From positions 1,174,001 to 1,238,000 of the forward strand of contig JACVTC010000039.1 in the NCBI GenBank assembly GCA_016946835.1: a stretch of 64,000 nt of DNA, read 5' to 3'. Position 1 is the stretch's first letter, and the number at the start of each line of letters is the position of its first letter. Origin of the DNA: Neocallimastix lanati (nom. inval.). Its lineage: Eukaryota > Neocallimastigomycota > Neocallimastigomycetes > Neocallimastigales > Neocallimastigaceae. The translations under genes and the position numbers were made by a program. This document shows, piece by piece, positions 42,608 through 54,298 of the stretch. The notes under the pieces were generated by a model. It searched no databases, was not told where the DNA came from, and saw nothing but the letters and a program-made list of their open reading frames with translations.

Positions 42608-42608
<1 letters not shown>

Positions 42609-42722
42609 TTATTTCTTTAATAAGTTAGAAAATGTTATTGATCGAATTACTCCATATATTCTAAATTGATATGTTTTTCAAATTAAAATTTTATATTTTA
42701 TATTTAATAATATATATTTTAT

Positions 42723-43063
42723 GAGGATCGTGCATTTCGCAATCTTGCATTTCGCAATGTAGAGTATAAAATTTTTTATTTAAAGCCATACATTTTTAAG
42801 ATAGATATTCTCTTCAATCATAAATAAGTATATAAATAATTATTATTTTAAAAGAAATAATAATATATTTTTTCAATTAATTATTATTAAATATTATTTT
42901 AAAAGAAATAATAATATATTCTATTAAAAAAGAATTTGAATATTAATAAATTATATATATATAAAAAAGAATATTTATTATTTATTTAAATAGTATTTAT
43001 TTAATTATTAAAAAAACAAGCCATATATAAAAATACGCCACATTGCGAAAATGCACTAGATTC
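42723..43063. mobile_element. MITE-like element with 9-bp target duplication
   Basis: The left end carries GTGCATTTCGCAAT and then a second copy TGCATTTCGCAATGT (42746-42760). The right end, read on the opposite strand, carries GTGCATTTTCGCAATGTGG. These are inverted terminal repeats around 300 bp of A+T sequence that itself contains a duplicated AAAAGAAATAATAATATATT block (near 42850 and 42900). The 9-mer ATATTTTAT flanks both ends (42714-42722 and 43064-43072). Nine-base duplications are typical of Mutator-like transposons, but in such A+T-rich DNA the match could be chance. No transposase is encoded. Confidence 0.55.
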
Positions 43064-44220
43064 ATATTTTATGATTATAATCTAATCAAGAATTCATAAA
43101 CTAATTATTATTTAAACCTTTCAAAATAATTGTTTGTGAAACTCGAAAAAAAATGTTAAAGATTATTCTTTAATAAATTAATTCGACTATTATAAATAAA
43201 AATATAAAAATTTTTATCTTTTCTCATTTTCATAATATAATTGAATTTTTAATTATTCAATATTGTTATTTATATATTCACTGTATTAAATATACATTAT
43301 TAACATAATTTAAATTTATAAATATATATTTATTATTTTATGGAAATCTTATTATTTGAATTAAATATAATAAAACAATAAAGAGAGAAAAATATAATAA
43401 TCAAGTTTAATATTTAATATTTTATTATCAATATTTTATTGTAATATTTTATTATCTTATTCAATATTTTATTATTGTATTTAATATTTTATTATATTTT
43501 ATTTTAGTATTAAATATTTTATTTTTAGTTTTTAATATATTTATTATATTAAATAAAAATAAAAATATAAAAATAATGAATAAATAAATAAATAAATAAA
43601 AATTGTTTTATTAATTAATTATTAATTAAAATTTCTATTAATATTAAATTTTATGAATTTCTATATTCCGTTCATTTTAATAAATATCAAGATAAAAATA
43701 TTAATTATAAAAAAGAATGGCTATTTTAATATTTTGAACAAGCAGTTACTTCATCTTTAAATGTTAAAAATGATAAATAACAAAATTGCTTTTAAATTAA
43801 AATAATAGTAAAGAATAGTATTCATTAATCTCATTTATTTAATTTTATTTATTGATTTATCTTTGAAAAAAAAAAAAAATTTTTTTTTTTTTTAAATTGA
43901 TATTATTAATTGAATAGTATAAAATTAATATTTTTATTTTATAGATTAACAGGTATCTCAAAGAAATAGTTTTTTTTTGTTTTCTTTTTCTTTTTTTTTT
44001 TTTTTTTTTTTTTTTTTTATTATTAAAAAAAATATCTCCTTATTAATTCACATTCATTCTATGGAAAATTGCAAAGAAAATATATATATTATATATATTA
44101 TATTATATAATATATCAAATTACTATCAAAAAAAAAAAAAAAAAAAAAAACTTTTTTTTAAAAAATTACTAATTACGTATGAAGGAAAAATAAAATATGT
44201 AACACTCTATATAGAATATT

Positions 44221-44339
44221 CATTATTAATTATTTATTATTTATTATTATTATTTATTATTTATTATTTATTATTTATTATTTATTATTTATTATTATTT
44301 ATTATTATTTATTATTTATTATTTATTATTTATTATTTA

Positions 44340-44372
<33 letters not shown>

Positions 44373-44760
44373 TATTATTTATTATTTATTATTTATTATT
44401 TATTATTTATTATTTATTATTTATTATTTATTATTTATTATTTATTATTTATTATTATTATTATTTATTATTTATTATTTATTATTTATTATTTATTATT
44501 ATTTATTATTATTTATTATTTATTATTTATTATTTATTATTTATTATTTATTATTTATTATTATTTATTATTTATTATTTATTATTTATTATTTATTATT
44601 TATTATTTATTATTTATTATTTATTATTTATTATTTATTATTTATTATTTATTATTATTTATTATTTATTATTTATTATTTATTATTTATTATTTATTAT
44701 TTATTATTTATTATTTATTATTTATTATTCAATTATCTATTATTTATTTATTTATTTATT
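44221..44760. repeat. Heptamer satellite (TTATTTA)n
   Basis: About 540 bp of tandem ATTATTT units with occasional single-triplet expansions. The open frame that crosses it (43977-44777) is a by-product of the repeat (Ile/Leu/Tyr only) and is not a gene. Confidence 0.95.
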
Positions 44761-45152
44761 ATTCTATTTATTATTAATTCTATACTACAATATAGCATTT
44801 CACTTAACACAAACAGTTTTTAATAATATATAATCCAATCAATTAATTACATTTATAATACTATTGGATTATCATACTTAAAACTTTATATATTTTAGTT
44901 ATTAACTTTATTTCATATGTAAAAATTTATAAAAAGAAAAATTAATAGTAATATTAATATAATACTAAATATTCAAAGAAAAAGTAGTAATTATAATCAA
45001 TAATATTAAATATTACTATTTAGTTATTAATTTTTATTATTTTTTTGTTATTCTTCATATATAAAAGCAAATTTTAATTTTTTATTTAAAAAAATTAATG
45101 AATTAAACCCATTTAATTATTTAATTATATATTATAAGCATTTTTTATTATT

Positions 45153-45326
45153 AAATATAAAATATAAAATATAAAATATAAAATATAAAATATAAAATAT
45201 AAAATATAAAATATAAAATATAAAATATAAAATATAAAATATAAAATATAAAAAATAAAATATAAAAAATAAAATATAAAAAATAAAATATAAAATATAA
45301 AATATAAAATATAAAATATAAAATAA
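45153..45326. repeat. Heptamer satellite (TATAAAA)n
   Basis: About 24 tandem TATAAAA units with a few units carrying an extra A. A second, different 7-bp satellite only 400 bp from the first. Confidence 0.95.
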
Positions 45327-45731
45327 AATAAAAAAAAAAATAAATTATTTTTAAATTAAATATTATTTAAATTATAATAATATATTACCGCTTTTACTAT
45401 AAAATAATAAGTAATTTAATTTTAAAAACTTTAAAAAAACGTTACATAAAAGGAAAAAAATAAAGAAAACTTTCCATCTTTTCAACAAAAAAAAAAAAAA
45501 AAAAAAACTAACAACAAATGTTAATTTAATTAAATAAAATTATATATAATATAAATATAAATATATATTATTAATTATATTCAAGATTTATAATTAATTA
45601 TATTAGAATCATTAAAACAATTATAATATGTATATTTTTTTATAAATTTTCTTCTTATTTCAATTATTTAATAGTTTACAATCTTTAAATTAATAATTCT
45701 ATTTTTAGAAGTTGTTCATTTTTTTAATATT

Positions 45732-45767
<36 letters not shown>

Positions 45768-47822
45768 TTTTTTATTTTATTTTAAAAAAAACTATAATAT
45801 ATATATTAATAAAATAAAATATCTGTTTAATAATTTAATAAACCAGGAAAAAAATTTAAAAAGAATATGAAATTAAAATAAAAATTTATATAAAAATATA
45901 AAAATACATGTAAAAATTTATATAAAAAATATAAAAATATATAAAAATATATGTAAAAATTTGTAAAGTGAAAATTTATTATTTAATAAGTTTTATATTA
46001 TTAATAGTAACAGTATATAATATTTAATTCAATATTATGAAATTAACATTTATATAGATAATCAAATTTTATTTTTAGCATGAAAACAAATTGAATTTAC
46101 CATGAATTTACTAGACACATTAAAAAACAATAAAACTAAAAAGTAAATATAGCAACTTATTTTTATAATTATTGTTTAGAAAAAAAAAATATTTTAATTT
46201 ATATATTTAATAACATATATATATTTATTTAAATTAATAAAGAATTATTATGAATATGAATTAATAGAAAAACTAAAATATACATTTAATTCGTTTTACT
46301 CTAATTCGTGCTTGAGTAATTATTTGTCTTAATGGATGGTTGAACATATTATATAGCATATCAGTAATTTATTTCTTTTATTTATTATCTTATTCTTCAT
46401 TTTAATCATTATTTCTTAACATTTATAAATTTATCTATTTATTAAATAAATAAAAAAATAAATATGCTTAAAATAAATAATAATAAATAATAAATAATAA
46501 GTAATATTTATAAATAAATAATGAATAAATAATTGAAAAAAAAAAATTATATGCATATAAAAATTTACATTCAAACCTTTAATATTAATTTTATTTACTA
46601 TTATTAAATAAATGTACATAATTAAATTACGTATTATAAAGACATTAGCCCTTATTTATTAAAATTTGTATATTCTTAATATATATTACGAATATTTTAC
46701 ATAAATAGAATTTTGTTATAAAAAATTTTTTTCATGTTACTATGCTACTATTAATTTTTTGTTTTTAATAGGGTAAAAATTCTATGGATGAACTTTAATT
46801 ATAAATAAATGATGATATATAAATACAAATATATTACTATTTATTGTAATATATATTAATAAAAGTAATTTTAATATAAATTAATATTTAGATATTACAA
46901 AAAAAGTATAATTATAAACTCAAAAATAAAAATTTTTTTTTTCTATAATTCTATAATTCTATTACATTAAAATTTATATTAAATTTATTAAATATTTTAT
47001 AATATATTGTAATAATATAATTTTAATATATATCAATAGAATTTAAATAGTATTAATATATAAGAGATTTTAATCCTATATTTCAATTATATTATAGGTT
47101 CCTAAATTATTTTATATATTAATTATTTGATTTAATAATAAATAAAATATATTAATAATATATTATACTAATTGATTTATTTCAAATTTATATTGCTGAT
47201 TATATATACTAATATATCAAAGTATAAACAACAATAAATTTACTAGTAAACAATTATTGATTTAATTTAAATAATATAGTATATAAATAAATAATAGAAT
47301 TTTATTATTAATATATTATATTCAATTTATTCAAGTATTCACGTTTTTACAATAAAAAAAATTATATTGTTTATATATTATAATCAATTGAATTAAATAT
47401 ATTTTAAAGTTATCCCAAAGAATATTAATAAATCTTTTTTACTTATTTTATTCATAACAATTTTTCTATTTCAATTTCTATATCTATTTATTAATAATAA
47501 AGTTATTTATTAATTTATTAATTAGTTCTTTTATAATACTACAAGTTTTTTCGAAAAATCATATAAAATAAATTATTTTTCTTTTACAAAAATTTTTTTT
47601 TTTTTTTTTTTTTAGTCTTCACAAATTTATAAAAAAAAATTCTTTAATAATATAGTAAATTGAAAGTTAATAGTAGATAAAGTAAATTTATCTATAAAAA
47701 AAGTTTAAACAAAAACAAAAATAAAAAAAAAGTAAAATAAAGTAAATAGAAAATAAAATATATTTTTTCAACATAACTAAAAAATATATTTTTAAAAATA
47801 AAAATTTAAAAGAAAAATAAAA

Positions 47823-47853
<31 letters not shown>

Positions 47854-47925
47854 AAATAAATAAAAGACAATAAATAAAAAAAATTTAAAATAAATTTTTA
47901 GACTTTAAAATTTAATAAAATAATC

Positions 47926-49381
47926 ATGGACGCTCAAAATACTAAGGACAGAATTAAGCAACGTGTTAAGGTAAATTAAATAAAATATTATTATTGAAAA
48001 AAATTTTAATATGATAATAAAGAGTAAAAATTTGAGTAAAAATTGATTGAAAGAAATGAAAATTGAATGCGAAGAAATTGAAATAAAATTAAATTAATAG
48101 TAAAATAGTAAAAATGGATATTCAAAGAAAATATCGAAAAAGAATATGAATAAGTGATAAAGTAACATAAAAAAATTGTTTTGAGTTGAAGAAAAAAAAA
48201 TATAAAATTAAAACATTAGTGTAAATAGAATAAAAGAGAATAAATAAATTATTATTGAAATACTAATATAATTGTTTTCTAATCAAAAAAATAGAGTGCT
48301 GTTCAAACCAAGTTAACTGGTATGGGCTTAAAGAGTGGTATGTATAAATATATATAATAATTTATTATTGTATTACGATATATGAAAATAATGGCAGAGG
48401 AGTGGTTCTAATAAAATTTTATTTTATTATATAGAAAAAGCTGAAAATTTAGCACCAATCGTTACTGATTTAATTGCTGAAGGAAAATCAAAGGAAGAAG
48501 TAAACGTTACCTTAAAAACTTTAATTGGTGAAGAATATTACAAACCATCATTCACTGATTGGTTATTCGGTTATGCTACATTCTTCAACATTAATCAAGC
48601 TACTCCAGCTACTGAATCTAATAATGAAGAATTTGAACTCTCCTCTGATGAAGAAGAAGAAGAAGAAAAAAAGGAAGAAAAGCCAGCTGAAGAAACTAAG
48701 GCTCAAACTCAAAAGAATACATTAGTAAAGAGACGTCTTAGTCGTTCAGCTTCTTCTTTAGATTTAGCTAGTGAAGTTCAAAAGGAAGTTTACGGTCAAG
48801 CTATGGCAATTGCTGCTACTACTGAATCCTTAAACAAAAAGCAAAATGAAAAGACTCTTGAAAAGAAGAAGTCTTTCCGTCGTAGTGTTAGTGGTAGTAG
48901 TTACGCTGGTAGCGAAAATGGTGAAAAGACTCATCTTGTTCGTTGCCAATACTGGCCAAACTGTAACCGTGGCGAAACATGTAAGTTCTGGCATCCAAAG
49001 GAATTATGTCGTAAGTATCCAAACTGTCCAGAAGGTGACAAGTGTTTATACATTCATCCAGCCCCATTAAGTAAGCCACCAACTAAACCACAATCCCCAG
49101 CTTTCAGTAGTCATGGTTCTGATGCCGGATCTATTGCTTCTGGTAGTAGTACTATTGAATGTAAATTTGGTGCCAACTGTACTCGTCCAGATTGTAAATT
49201 CTCTCACCCAAGTCCAGCTGCTATCGTTGCTATGATGGCCGCTAAACAGCAAAATACACACACTGTCCAAAGTAAGACATCCTCTGAAGATTTATCTACT
49301 ATTAACATTCCTTGCCGTTATGAACCAAACTGCTCTCGTGCTGATTGCAGATTCCTCCACACTAAACCAAGAAAATTTTAG
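47926..49381 (+). CDS. Nab2/ZC3H14-type CCCH zinc-finger poly(A) RNA-binding protein
   Basis: Three exons, 47926-47970, 48295-48337 and 48435-49381, give about 344 residues. The two short 5' exons (15 codons, then 14 codons plus 1 nt) are joined by GT..AG introns of 324 and 97 nt. The N-terminal part (residues about 31-75, with YKPSFTDWLFGY) is helical and fits the PWI-like fold of this family. An acidic run of Glu (about 90-100) and basic/serine stretches (RRLSRSASS, RRSVSGSS) follow. Four zinc fingers of the tandem Nab2 type are at about 200, 221, 272 and 323. The first two have C-x5-C-x5-C-x3-H spacing (CQYWPNC..CKFWH; CRKYPNC..CLYIH) and the last two C-x5-C-x4-C-x3-H (CKFGANC..CKFSH; CRYEPNC..CRFLH). 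Family members bind nuclear poly(A) tails and control tail length and mRNA export. Coding GC is far above the flanks. Nab2/ZC3H14 is the best fit; another tandem CCCH protein is less likely. Confidence 0.88.
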
Positions 49382-50137
49382 ATTATTTAAATGATTAATT
49401 TAACCACATTACATATAAAAAAAGAATTTTTTTTTATATATTTTTTTTTTTTTAAATTTTCTTATTTATAATGAAAAAAAAAAATTAAGTACATAATTAC
49501 TAATATTTAAATTATTTATATATAATTAGAAAAAAAAATAATTATTATCTTTTTTTTTTAATTTAATCATATACATAAATTGTAATTTATTATTTTATTA
49601 ATTAGAATAATAATTACTTATGTAATTGAAAAAAAAAAAAAAAAATTGATAAGGTTATTTAAAAAAAATAAAATTTAATACTTTTTTTTTTATTATAGTA
49701 TAATAACAAGTAATTTAATTAAGACATTTAATATTTTATTATTTATTTGAAAATTATATAAAATATCCATTTTATTTATATAATTTCAAAAAGTAATAAT
49801 AAAATTATTTATAGAGAATAAAAGATAGAGCGTTTGTATTGATGTACTCATTTTCATTTTTTTTTTTTTATTATATATATTTCCATTTAAAGCTTTCTTT
49901 TTTTATTTTAGAAAAAAGAAAGAAATCAATCAAATATTAGACATATACATTATTATTTACAAGATATAGTGTTATTTAGTAATACATTATATATTTTTCA
50001 TCTAAACTTATTTAATAAATAAATTAAAAATTTTATAAAAAAAAAAATATATATATATATATATTTATATATGAAAGTTCATTGTGTTTTTATATATATA
50101 TAAAAAAAAAAAAAAAAAAAAAAAATGATGATAATAA
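49382..50137. other. 3' flank of the Nab2-like gene and spacer
   Basis: A+T-rich DNA with several homopolymers and a poly(A) run at about 50103-50125. No gene is seen. Confidence 0.6.
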
Positions 50138-50234
50138 TTACAAATATTAATTAAATGAAACTAGAATATATTATACCATTATTTTATTTTTATTTTGTGT
50201 TTTATTTTTTGTTTATTTTTTTATCTTTTTTTTT
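50138..50234. repeat. Left copy of a 97-bp direct repeat flanking LINE-B
   Basis: Starts TTACAAATATTAATTAAATG and ends in a T-run. It is identical, apart from T-run length, to 54336-54434. LINE-B begins right after it and ends right before the second copy, so it is best read as a long target-site duplication. Confidence 0.85.
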
Positions 50235-50314
50235 ATCAATATTCGGAATATTTTAATATTATGAAAGGAGTTAGACAAGGTTGTCCACTATCACCAATTC
50301 TTTTCAATCTTTTC

Positions 50315-52637
50315 ACCTGGTCCTGATGGTATACCTACAGAATTTTTTAAAGCATTTTTTAATTCTGAGAGTAGAAATTCTTCTCAGGATGACTCTAATC
50401 AAGAGGTTACTTATTCCGATTGTGCAAAGTGTCTGTTATTACTTTTTAATAAAATTTGGGATGGTGACTTTCCTAATGAATGGAACTCTGCTTCTATTGT
50501 TTCTATTCCTAAAAAAGGGGATCTTTCAGATTGTAATAATTATCGTGGTATTTCACTCATCAATGTAGGTTTAAAAATTCTATCAAAAATTGTCACTAAA
50601 AGAATATCGGACTATGCTTTTTCTAATGGAATAATTAGACCAGAACAGTTTGGTTTTAGAAATAAAGAAGAATGTATTAGTTTATTTGTATCCATTCGTG
50701 AAATTTGTCAAAGAAGAAAATTTAAGGATAAATTTACCTTTCTTGCCTTTCTTGACCTTAAAAAAGCTTATGATTCAGTTCCAATTTACAATATACTTAC
50801 TAAACTAGATAATCTTGGTATTCGTGGTAAATGCCTTCAATTCATTACTAATCTATACCTTACCTCGAAAGCTCGTGCAATCTTTAATGGTAAACTTTCA
50901 AAAGAATTTCCAATACACCGTGGTGTTCGCCAAGGGTGTCCTCTCTCACCTATCTTATTCAATATATTTATCAATGATATTTTTGATAAATGTAAAAGAT
51001 ATGGTGTGATTACTGAAAAGAAAAAGTGTTGTGGTGGATTATTTGCTGATGATATTGTATTATTAGCTCCTACAAAATCTTCACTTAAAAACCTTTTGAA
51101 TATTGCTCATGATTGGGGTATTAAAAATGAAATGACCTTTGGAATCAATAAATGCGCTACACTAGTTGTTAAACCAAAGAATTTTATTCCTTCAAGACAT
51201 TATGAAAATCCTACATTTAGACTTGGTATGAACTATATACCAAGCACTAATCAATATACATATCTTGGTATACCTTTTAATGAATCGTTGGATTTAAAAC
51301 CTATTATTGCTAAGATGAACAGTATAATTAATTATACAGTTAACTCTTTCTTTAGATTTTTAACCAATAGGAATGTTCCTTTCTACTTTAAAACTCGTAT
51401 ACTAGTTTCTTTTGTCCTTAGTTCAGTTCTTTATTATGCTCCCTTACTTGGTTCAAATAAAAAGAATACTGAAAAAGCTCAAACTGCTTTTAATCGAGGT
51501 TTGTATTGGAGTTTCGGGTTTAAAAATAAAACCTCCAATACTTCAATTTACAATATGTCTAAGGAACTTTCTATACCTCCTATAGCTAGTTTTTGTGCTA
51601 AGGCGATGATTCGATGCTTTAAAAAGTGGAAAGATTCTTCTTGTATTATTTCTCATTTAGTCAAAAATATACCTACACTTTCTCACTTTTCATGGACGAA
51701 AAAAGCACGGAGTTTAGCAGTACACAAGCACAGTAATAAACTTCCTGGAGAAATAAGGAAGTTTTACTGGGAAAATATTCATTATTCAAGCACTCCTGCG
51801 ATCAGATCTACAAAATACAAGAAATTTAAATTTGGTTTTAAAAAATTTATTCATCGTCTATCACTTAAATATTCACAATTTTCTCTTGGATTTTTTTGGA
51901 TTGGACGAATTAAATGTGGATTCAAATTTGATGTAAAAACGTATGTTAAAAGTAATCTAGTATCAGAAAATTGCCCAACATACTGCCCTTGTTGTGGTGA
52001 GAGTAACAGCATACCTAGTTTTACACACTGGATACTTTTATGTCCTAAATTTGAAGAATTTAGGCAACATTTCATTCCCTTTGTTGATGAAATTTTTATT
52101 AATTTTTCTCTAATTGTTCATGAGAAATCATTGAACATTCCTGATGATAAAGAGGAAGATTTTGATGATAATATCAATTTTTACGTGCTGTGTATCCTTC
52201 TTGGCGGAAATGCAGTATTTGAAATCTTAAAGATCGGCTCGGGGGAAAGAAGGCGACTTATTAATAATATTTTTCAATCACCTTCGAACGAGTCTTCTTT
52301 CCCGATTTCATTTTTTGTGGGGCTTGCGGAATTCCTTACTAACGTTATGCCTATTGTGATTGGTGATTTTTACACCATGATCGATTTGTATAGTGTTAGA
52401 CCTACCGTTGTCAAGAGTGTCGACGTCGTAACGATAAGGCAAAGAAGAAATTCTGATACAGATTCAAATGATAATTTTCATCCACATGGGGTTATCTTCG
52501 ATGAATGGGAAGAGTTAGAGGCCTTTTCGTCCTCGAAGCTCATAACGTAGTTTTTTAATATTAATATAAAAAAATTTCATGTATTTAAATTTCATGTATT
52601 TTTTAAAAAAATATTATTAAATAAAGTTTATTCCTAG

Positions 52638-52672
<35 letters not shown>
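50315..52672 (+). mobile_element. LINE-A: 5'-truncated non-LTR retrotransposon nested in LINE-B
   Basis: Begins at the first RT motif (PGPDGIPTEFF, codon 50316) and ends in 32 A residues (52641-52672). The 13-mer TTTTCAATCTTTT lies directly before it (50301-50313) and directly after its poly(A) (52673-52685): a clear target-site duplication made when it entered LINE-B. The endonuclease and ORF1 are missing, as expected for incomplete reverse transcription from the 3' end. The remaining frame has no stops, so the insertion is young. Confidence 0.92.
50316..52550 (+). CDS. LINE-A reverse transcriptase polyprotein fragment (5'-truncated)
   Basis: One unbroken frame of about 744 codons with no in-frame ATG in its first 690 bases, so it is a truncated piece of a longer protein. 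RT motifs appear in order: PGPDGIPTEFF; IPKKGDLSDCNNYRGISL; LAFLDLKKAYDSVP (first catalytic Asp); RGVRQGCPLSPILFN; and the catalytic FADD at 51042-51053, followed by INKC. After the thumb there is a cysteine/histidine cluster (NCPTYCPCCGE..FTHW..CPKF, about 51970-52050) of the zinc-knuckle kind often found C-terminal to RT in non-LTR elements. The function is to copy element RNA at the target site. It matches LINE-B at moderate identity throughout and the decayed copy at 26.9-29.4 kb more closely. It probably cannot be translated on its own. Confidence 0.9.
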   Translation, partial: PGPDGIPTEFFKAFFNSESRNSSQDDSNQEVTYSDCAKCLLLLFNKIWDGDFPNEWNSASIVSIPKKGDLSDCNNYRGISLINVGLKILSKIVTKRISDYAFSNGIIRPEQFGFRNKEECISLFVSIREICQRRKFKDKFTFLAFLDLKKAYDSVPIYNILTKLDNLGIRGKCLQFITNLYLTSKARAIFNGKLSKEFPIHRGVRQGCPLSPILFNIFINDIFDKCKRYGVITEKKKCCGGLFADDIVLLAPTKSSLKNLLNIAHDWGIKNEMTFGINKCATLVVKPKNFIPSRHYENPTFRLGMNYIPSTNQYTYLGIPFNESLDLKPIIAKMNSIINYTVNSFFRFLTNRNVPFYFKTRILVSFVLSSVLYYAPLLGSNKKNTEKAQTAFNRGLYWSFGFKNKTSNTSIYNMSKELSIPPIASFCAKAMIRCFKKWKDSSCIISHLVKNIPTLSHFSWTKKARSLAVHKHSNKLPGEIRKFYWENIHYSSTPAIRSTKYKKFKFGFKKFIHRLSLKYSQFSLGFFWIGRIKCGFKFDVKTYVKSNLVSENCPTYCPCCGESNSIPSFTHWILLCPKFEEFRQHFIPFVDEIFINFSLIVHEKSLNIPDDKEEDFDDNINFYVLCILLGGNAVFEILKIGSGERRRLINNIFQSPSNESSFPISFFVGLAEFLTNVMPIVIGDFYTMIDLYSVRPTVVKSVDVVTIRQRRNSDTDSNDNFHPHGVIFDEWEELEAFSSSKLIT

Positions 52673-52676
<4 letters not shown>

Positions 52677-52742
52677 CAATCTTTTTATTAATGACATTTT
52701 TAATGATGTTTCAGAACTTGGAATTCCTTTAGGCGAATCTAG

Positions 52743-54266
52743 ATGTTGTGGTTCTTTGCAGATGATATTGTTCTATGCGCACCGTCAAGAACTAAGTTGA
52801 AAAAAATGCTTAAGAAGGTAAATGAATGGGCTAAATTTAATATGATGAATTTTGGAATTAATAAGTGTGCAACGATGGTGATTCGACCAGACACACCTCT
52901 TTTTCAAAATAAAAGAGATCCTACTTTTTATCTTGCTGGTCAACCAATTCCAATAACTAAATGTTATACCTATTTAGGTATACCATTTGATAAAAGCTTA
53001 TCGTTGAAACCTATTATTAAATTACTTAACTCTAAAGTAACTAAAGCTCTCTTTTCTGTTAGTAAATTTCTTTCAAATTCCAAAATTCCTATTCCATTTA
53101 AGAAGATTATAATTAACTCTTATGTACTTAGTAAATTCTCTTACTTTGCACCTTTACTTGGTTCGAATAAAACGAGAACAAATAATACTCAGAAATTAAT
53201 TAATAAAGGATTAAGATGGATTGCAGGTATACAAAAAGCCAAATCATTTATTAATGTATATTCTATTTCAAAAGATTTACATATTCCTCCATTGTCAGCT
53301 AAGTGTGCTTTGTCTCAGGTCAAATGTTTTGATAAATGGAAAAATTCAAATTGTATTATTTCCTATTTAGTTAATAATATTCCAAAATCTAGAAAATATA
53401 CATGGACAAAAGAAAGTAGAACTCTTAAACGTAAACTAGAGAAAAGAGGTAATAACGATAATAAAATCAAGGATTTTTATTGGAAAAGAGATATGAAAAT
53501 CAATTCTATTAAAGCTGAGTTTTATGACAAAAACAAATTCGAAGAAACATCAAAATTTATAAAACTTTGTTATGACTATCCTGATCTTTCATATGGTTTC
53601 TATTGGCTATTGAGAGCACGAAGCGGATATAGATTAGATGCTAGAATTGCTAAAGCTGCAAAAATAGTGGACCAAATGTGTCCTAATTTTTGTCCCTGTT
53701 GTAAAAGTAATAAACAATGGATAAGTCATTGGTTAATTGATTGTCCCTTTTTCAATCATACTCGTAGTAAAGTTAATGATAAAATTTTATTTTTATATAA
53801 TGCTTTTTACCGTGGCAACCTAACAAATGATATTGTTAATAGTAATAATGATAATAGTAATAGTAATAATAGTAATAGTTATAAAAGTAATAATAATATT
53901 AGTAATAGTATTTTTAGTAATGTTAGTAATAGTATTGAAAATAATGTGTATATTGATTCTAGTGTGTGTGAAAAAGTGTTTAATTTCCTTCTTGGAGGTC
54001 GAAGTATTAATAACAGTACAAGGGAATGGAAGGATCTATTTAAGTGCCAGATGAAATCAGGTGCTTATTCTGATACTCCGTTCTTAGTGGTTACTGCGGC
54101 ACTTCTCCAATCGATTATACCTATTGCTATTGGCCAGCAATGGTCTTTGTTCAATAGGTTCAAATCGAATCGTACTACTACTACCAAGAGCGTCAATGCT
54201 GAAGAAACAGTAAGACAGGCCAGCAGGGCTAGCGCAACCAATGAAGATCATAATTTTGTATCTTAA
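52743..54266 (+). CDS. LINE-B reverse transcriptase, C-terminal two-thirds
   Basis: An open frame of about 507 codons that starts, by frame break, at the catalytic FADDIV motif and runs through INKCATMVIRP, LGIPFDKSLSLKPI, an APLLGSNK segment and a zinc cluster (CPNFCPCC..ISHW..CPFF, about 53680-53755) to the stop at 54266. The part upstream of FADD lies one base out of frame and, further up, on the other side of LINE-A. A run of AGT/AAT codons at 53826-53945 adds a pure Ser/Asn stretch absent from LINE-A, an expansion inside coding sequence. Fragment of a dead element and not a host gene. Confidence 0.88.
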   Translation: MLWFFADDIVLCAPSRTKLKKMLKKVNEWAKFNMMNFGINKCATMVIRPDTPLFQNKRDPTFYLAGQPIPITKCYTYLGIPFDKSLSLKPIIKLLNSKVTKALFSVSKFLSNSKIPIPFKKIIINSYVLSKFSYFAPLLGSNKTRTNNTQKLINKGLRWIAGIQKAKSFINVYSISKDLHIPPLSAKCALSQVKCFDKWKNSNCIISYLVNNIPKSRKYTWTKESRTLKRKLEKRGNNDNKIKDFYWKRDMKINSIKAEFYDKNKFEETSKFIKLCYDYPDLSYGFYWLLRARSGYRLDARIAKAAKIVDQMCPNFCPCCKSNKQWISHWLIDCPFFNHTRSKVNDKILFLYNAFYRGNLTNDIVNSNNDNSNSNNSNSYKSNNNISNSIFSNVSNSIENNVYIDSSVCEKVFNFLLGGRSINNSTREWKDLFKCQMKSGAYSDTPFLVVTAALLQSIIPIAIGQQWSLFNRFKSNRTTTTKSVNAEETVRQASRASATNEDHNFVS

Positions 54267-54298
54267 AATTATGATTAACATTGCGAAGTCAAAGTTAA

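Larger units (their letters stand above)
32862..42713. other. Gene desert, first part
   Basis: Ten kilobases with no supported gene. Content is A+T sequence, microsatellites, poly(A)/poly(T) runs and one 80-bp duplication. A short inverted repeat ATATGGC/GCCATAT lies at about 40518-40538. Slightly less AT-rich scraps at about 39540-39600 and 40960-41080 give no recognisable product. Confidence 0.6.
43073..47925. other. Gene desert, second part
   Basis: Apart from the two heptamer satellites this is plain A+T-rich DNA with homopolymers. The final 300 bases precede the Nab2-like gene and should hold its promoter and 5' UTR. No gene is seen. Confidence 0.6.

Noticed and set aside
43977..44777. 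Long open frame of about 266 codons rich in Ile, Leu and Tyr
   Set aside because: It is the translation of the heptamer satellite and adjacent homopolymers. The composition is repeat-driven and there is no domain.
48846..49270. Overlapping sense and antisense open frames in the zinc-finger gene
   Set aside because: Shadows of the Nab2-like exon, which is GC-richer and therefore has few stops in other frames.
50261..50326. ATG followed by an RT motif as a separate small gene
   Set aside because: It is the 5' part of LINE-B cut by LINE-A; the frame continues at 52673.
50281..54266. Two LINE copies in simple tandem
   Set aside because: The 13-bp duplication and exact frame restoration show nesting and not tandem arrangement.
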